Origin: Indioceanicola profundi
GTDB lineage: Bacteria; Pseudomonadota; Alphaproteobacteria; Azospirillales; Azospirillaceae
DNA length: 64,000 nt
Direction of reading: 5' to 3'
Assembly (NCBI RefSeq): GCF_003568845.1
Contig: NZ_CP030129.1
Coordinates: forward strand, 62,001 to 126,000
Made by a program: the position numbers and the translations under genes. Shown in pieces: positions 63,199 through 64,000 of the stretch. Position 1 is the first letter of the stretch, and each line of letters opens with the position of its first letter. Under the pieces are notes generated by a model. The model worked only from the letters and a program-made list of their open reading frames with translations, made no database searches and had not been told where the DNA came from.

Positions 63199-64000
63199 TC
63201 GCTGTCTGGGCCGGAGTTCTTCTCGCTGCCGTATGGCTGGCGCATTGGGGGGCGGAACACCTGGCCGACCCACTAAAGAAGCTGCGGCGGCAGTGGGGCT
63301 TCTCCGTCGCCGCTGGAGGCTCGTTTATCGGACTTGCAACCGCAAGCCCGGAGATCGGCATCAACGTCACGAGCGCCATCCGCGGTGTTGCCGATATTGG
63401 ACTGGGAGCCATGCTGGGCGCCAACATCATAGTTGTGCCAATTTTCGTGGTCACCGCCTATCTTGCCACGCGGAAGAAGGAACTCGGCAACGAGCACCGC
63501 GATCACGAACGGGATCTGCGTGAGCACTTCCTGCCCGTGGACCCCGGCGCGATCACGGTGCAGGCGCTGCCTTATCTTGGCATTCTAGCCCTGGTCGCAC
63601 TGCTCACGCTTCCGGCGCCGTGGCGGGGCCTTCAGCCGGTTGACGGCTGGATTCTGCTTCTCGCCTATCTGGCTTACCTCGCGCAGGCGCTTTTGCGCGG
63701 TCGCGAGAAGGGGCAGGAAATCGAATGGACCCGGCGCGAACAATGGTTCGCGGGCGGCGGCGTGGCCGCGCTCGCGGTCGGGGCTTATTTCATCGTCTTC
63801 TCGACCGAACAGATCGTGAGCGTCCTCGGCATTCAGAAAATCGTCGGCGGATTGTTCATCACCGCACCTGTGGCGGCGCTGCCAGAGGTCTTCGCCACAT
63901 GGAGCCTTGCCCGCAGGGGGCAGATCACGGCGGCAGTGACAGACGTGATAGGCGACATGGCGGCAACAATGACCATGGCCTTCATCCCGCTGACGATCAT
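63195..64000 (+). CDS. Sodium/calcium exchanger family protein, 3' end beyond window
   Basis: Open from GTG 63195 to the window end (268 codons). A multi-helix membrane protein with the two inverted alpha-repeats of the CaCA superfamily: FIGLATASPEIGINVTSA and, later, ITAPVAALPEVFATWSLA. It should exchange calcium or another cation for sodium or protons. GGAGGGAGTC precedes the start, and translation is coupled to the P450 gene. Confidence 0.85.
   Translation, partial: MIAVWAGVLLAAVWLAHWGAEHLADPLKKLRRQWGFSVAAGGSFIGLATASPEIGINVTSAIRGVADIGLGAMLGANIIVVPIFVVTAYLATRKKELGNEHRDHERDLREHFLPVDPGAITVQALPYLGILALVALLTLPAPWRGLQPVDGWILLLAYLAYLAQALLRGREKGQEIEWTRREQWFAGGGVAALAVGAYFIVFSTEQIVSVLGIQKIVGGLFITAPVAALPEVFATWSLARRGQITAAVTDVIGDMAATMTMAFIPLTI

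Noticed and set aside
61426-63273. Minus-strand frame of 615 codons opposite lspA and P450
   Set aside because: Spans two real genes, lacks domains and has a shadow-like composition.

Overview
The window is GC-rich DNA from a proteobacterium, most likely an alphaproteobacterium of the Hyphomicrobiales type. Grounds for this are the RepA/ParA/DUF2840/TraF/DUF736/RlxS/TraG/Trb block, the DUF2285/DUF6499 regulators, and homologues typical of rhizobia and methylobacteria. Nearly all of it looks accessory. No rRNA, tRNA or CRISPR array was seen.

Layout. (1) 1-15.6 kb: glycogen and sugar metabolism. A plus-strand run holds glgX, an SDR gene and a P-type cation ATPase split by a precise IS630 insertion. 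A seven-gene minus-strand run holds YHS protein, cfa, ubiB-like kinase, archaeal-type GAPDH, CBS-BON protein, glgP and pgm. (2) 15.7-25 kb: a minus-strand metal and envelope stress block with FtsH, membrane proteins, a CPD-type heavy-metal ATPase whose HMA-like start is out of frame, a Cys-rich peptide, a CorE-like ECF sigma factor, a TVP38 protein and a Met-rich periplasmic protein. (3) 25-33.5 kb: glgA, DUF2934, an EamA transporter, a ppk2 remnant, a second CorE-like ECF sigma gene, an IS256 element, pfkB and a LysR regulator. (4) 33.5-59.6 kb: conjugation and maintenance backbone of an ICE or plasmid (trb genes, traG, relaxase, traF, parA, repA) with a CBASS anti-phage operon and an XRE/ImmA pair inserted between traG and the relaxase gene. 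It ends in an rdfS/fseA/qseM/qseC-like excision control module. (5) 60-64 kb: a CmtR-type regulator, an HMA-CDF transporter, lspA, a CYP152-type P450 and a cation exchanger cut by the window end.

The strongest new signal is a shared promoter, TGTAA(G/C/T)G-N15-CGTCT, found six times with exactly 15 bp between the two boxes. The sites precede the YHS-to-pgm operon, the Cys-rich peptide/ATPase operon, the first ECF gene itself, the Met-rich protein, glgA (divergently) and the ppk2 remnant. This suggests one regulon, run by cysteine-rich ECF sigma factors, that joins metal defence to glycogen and sugar-phosphate metabolism and to polyphosphate. Other notable points are a probable +1 frameshift in the fseA-like gene, an E2-only CBASS with a CapH/CapP-like switch, and iterons, a DnaA box and an AT-rich tract lying inside repA.
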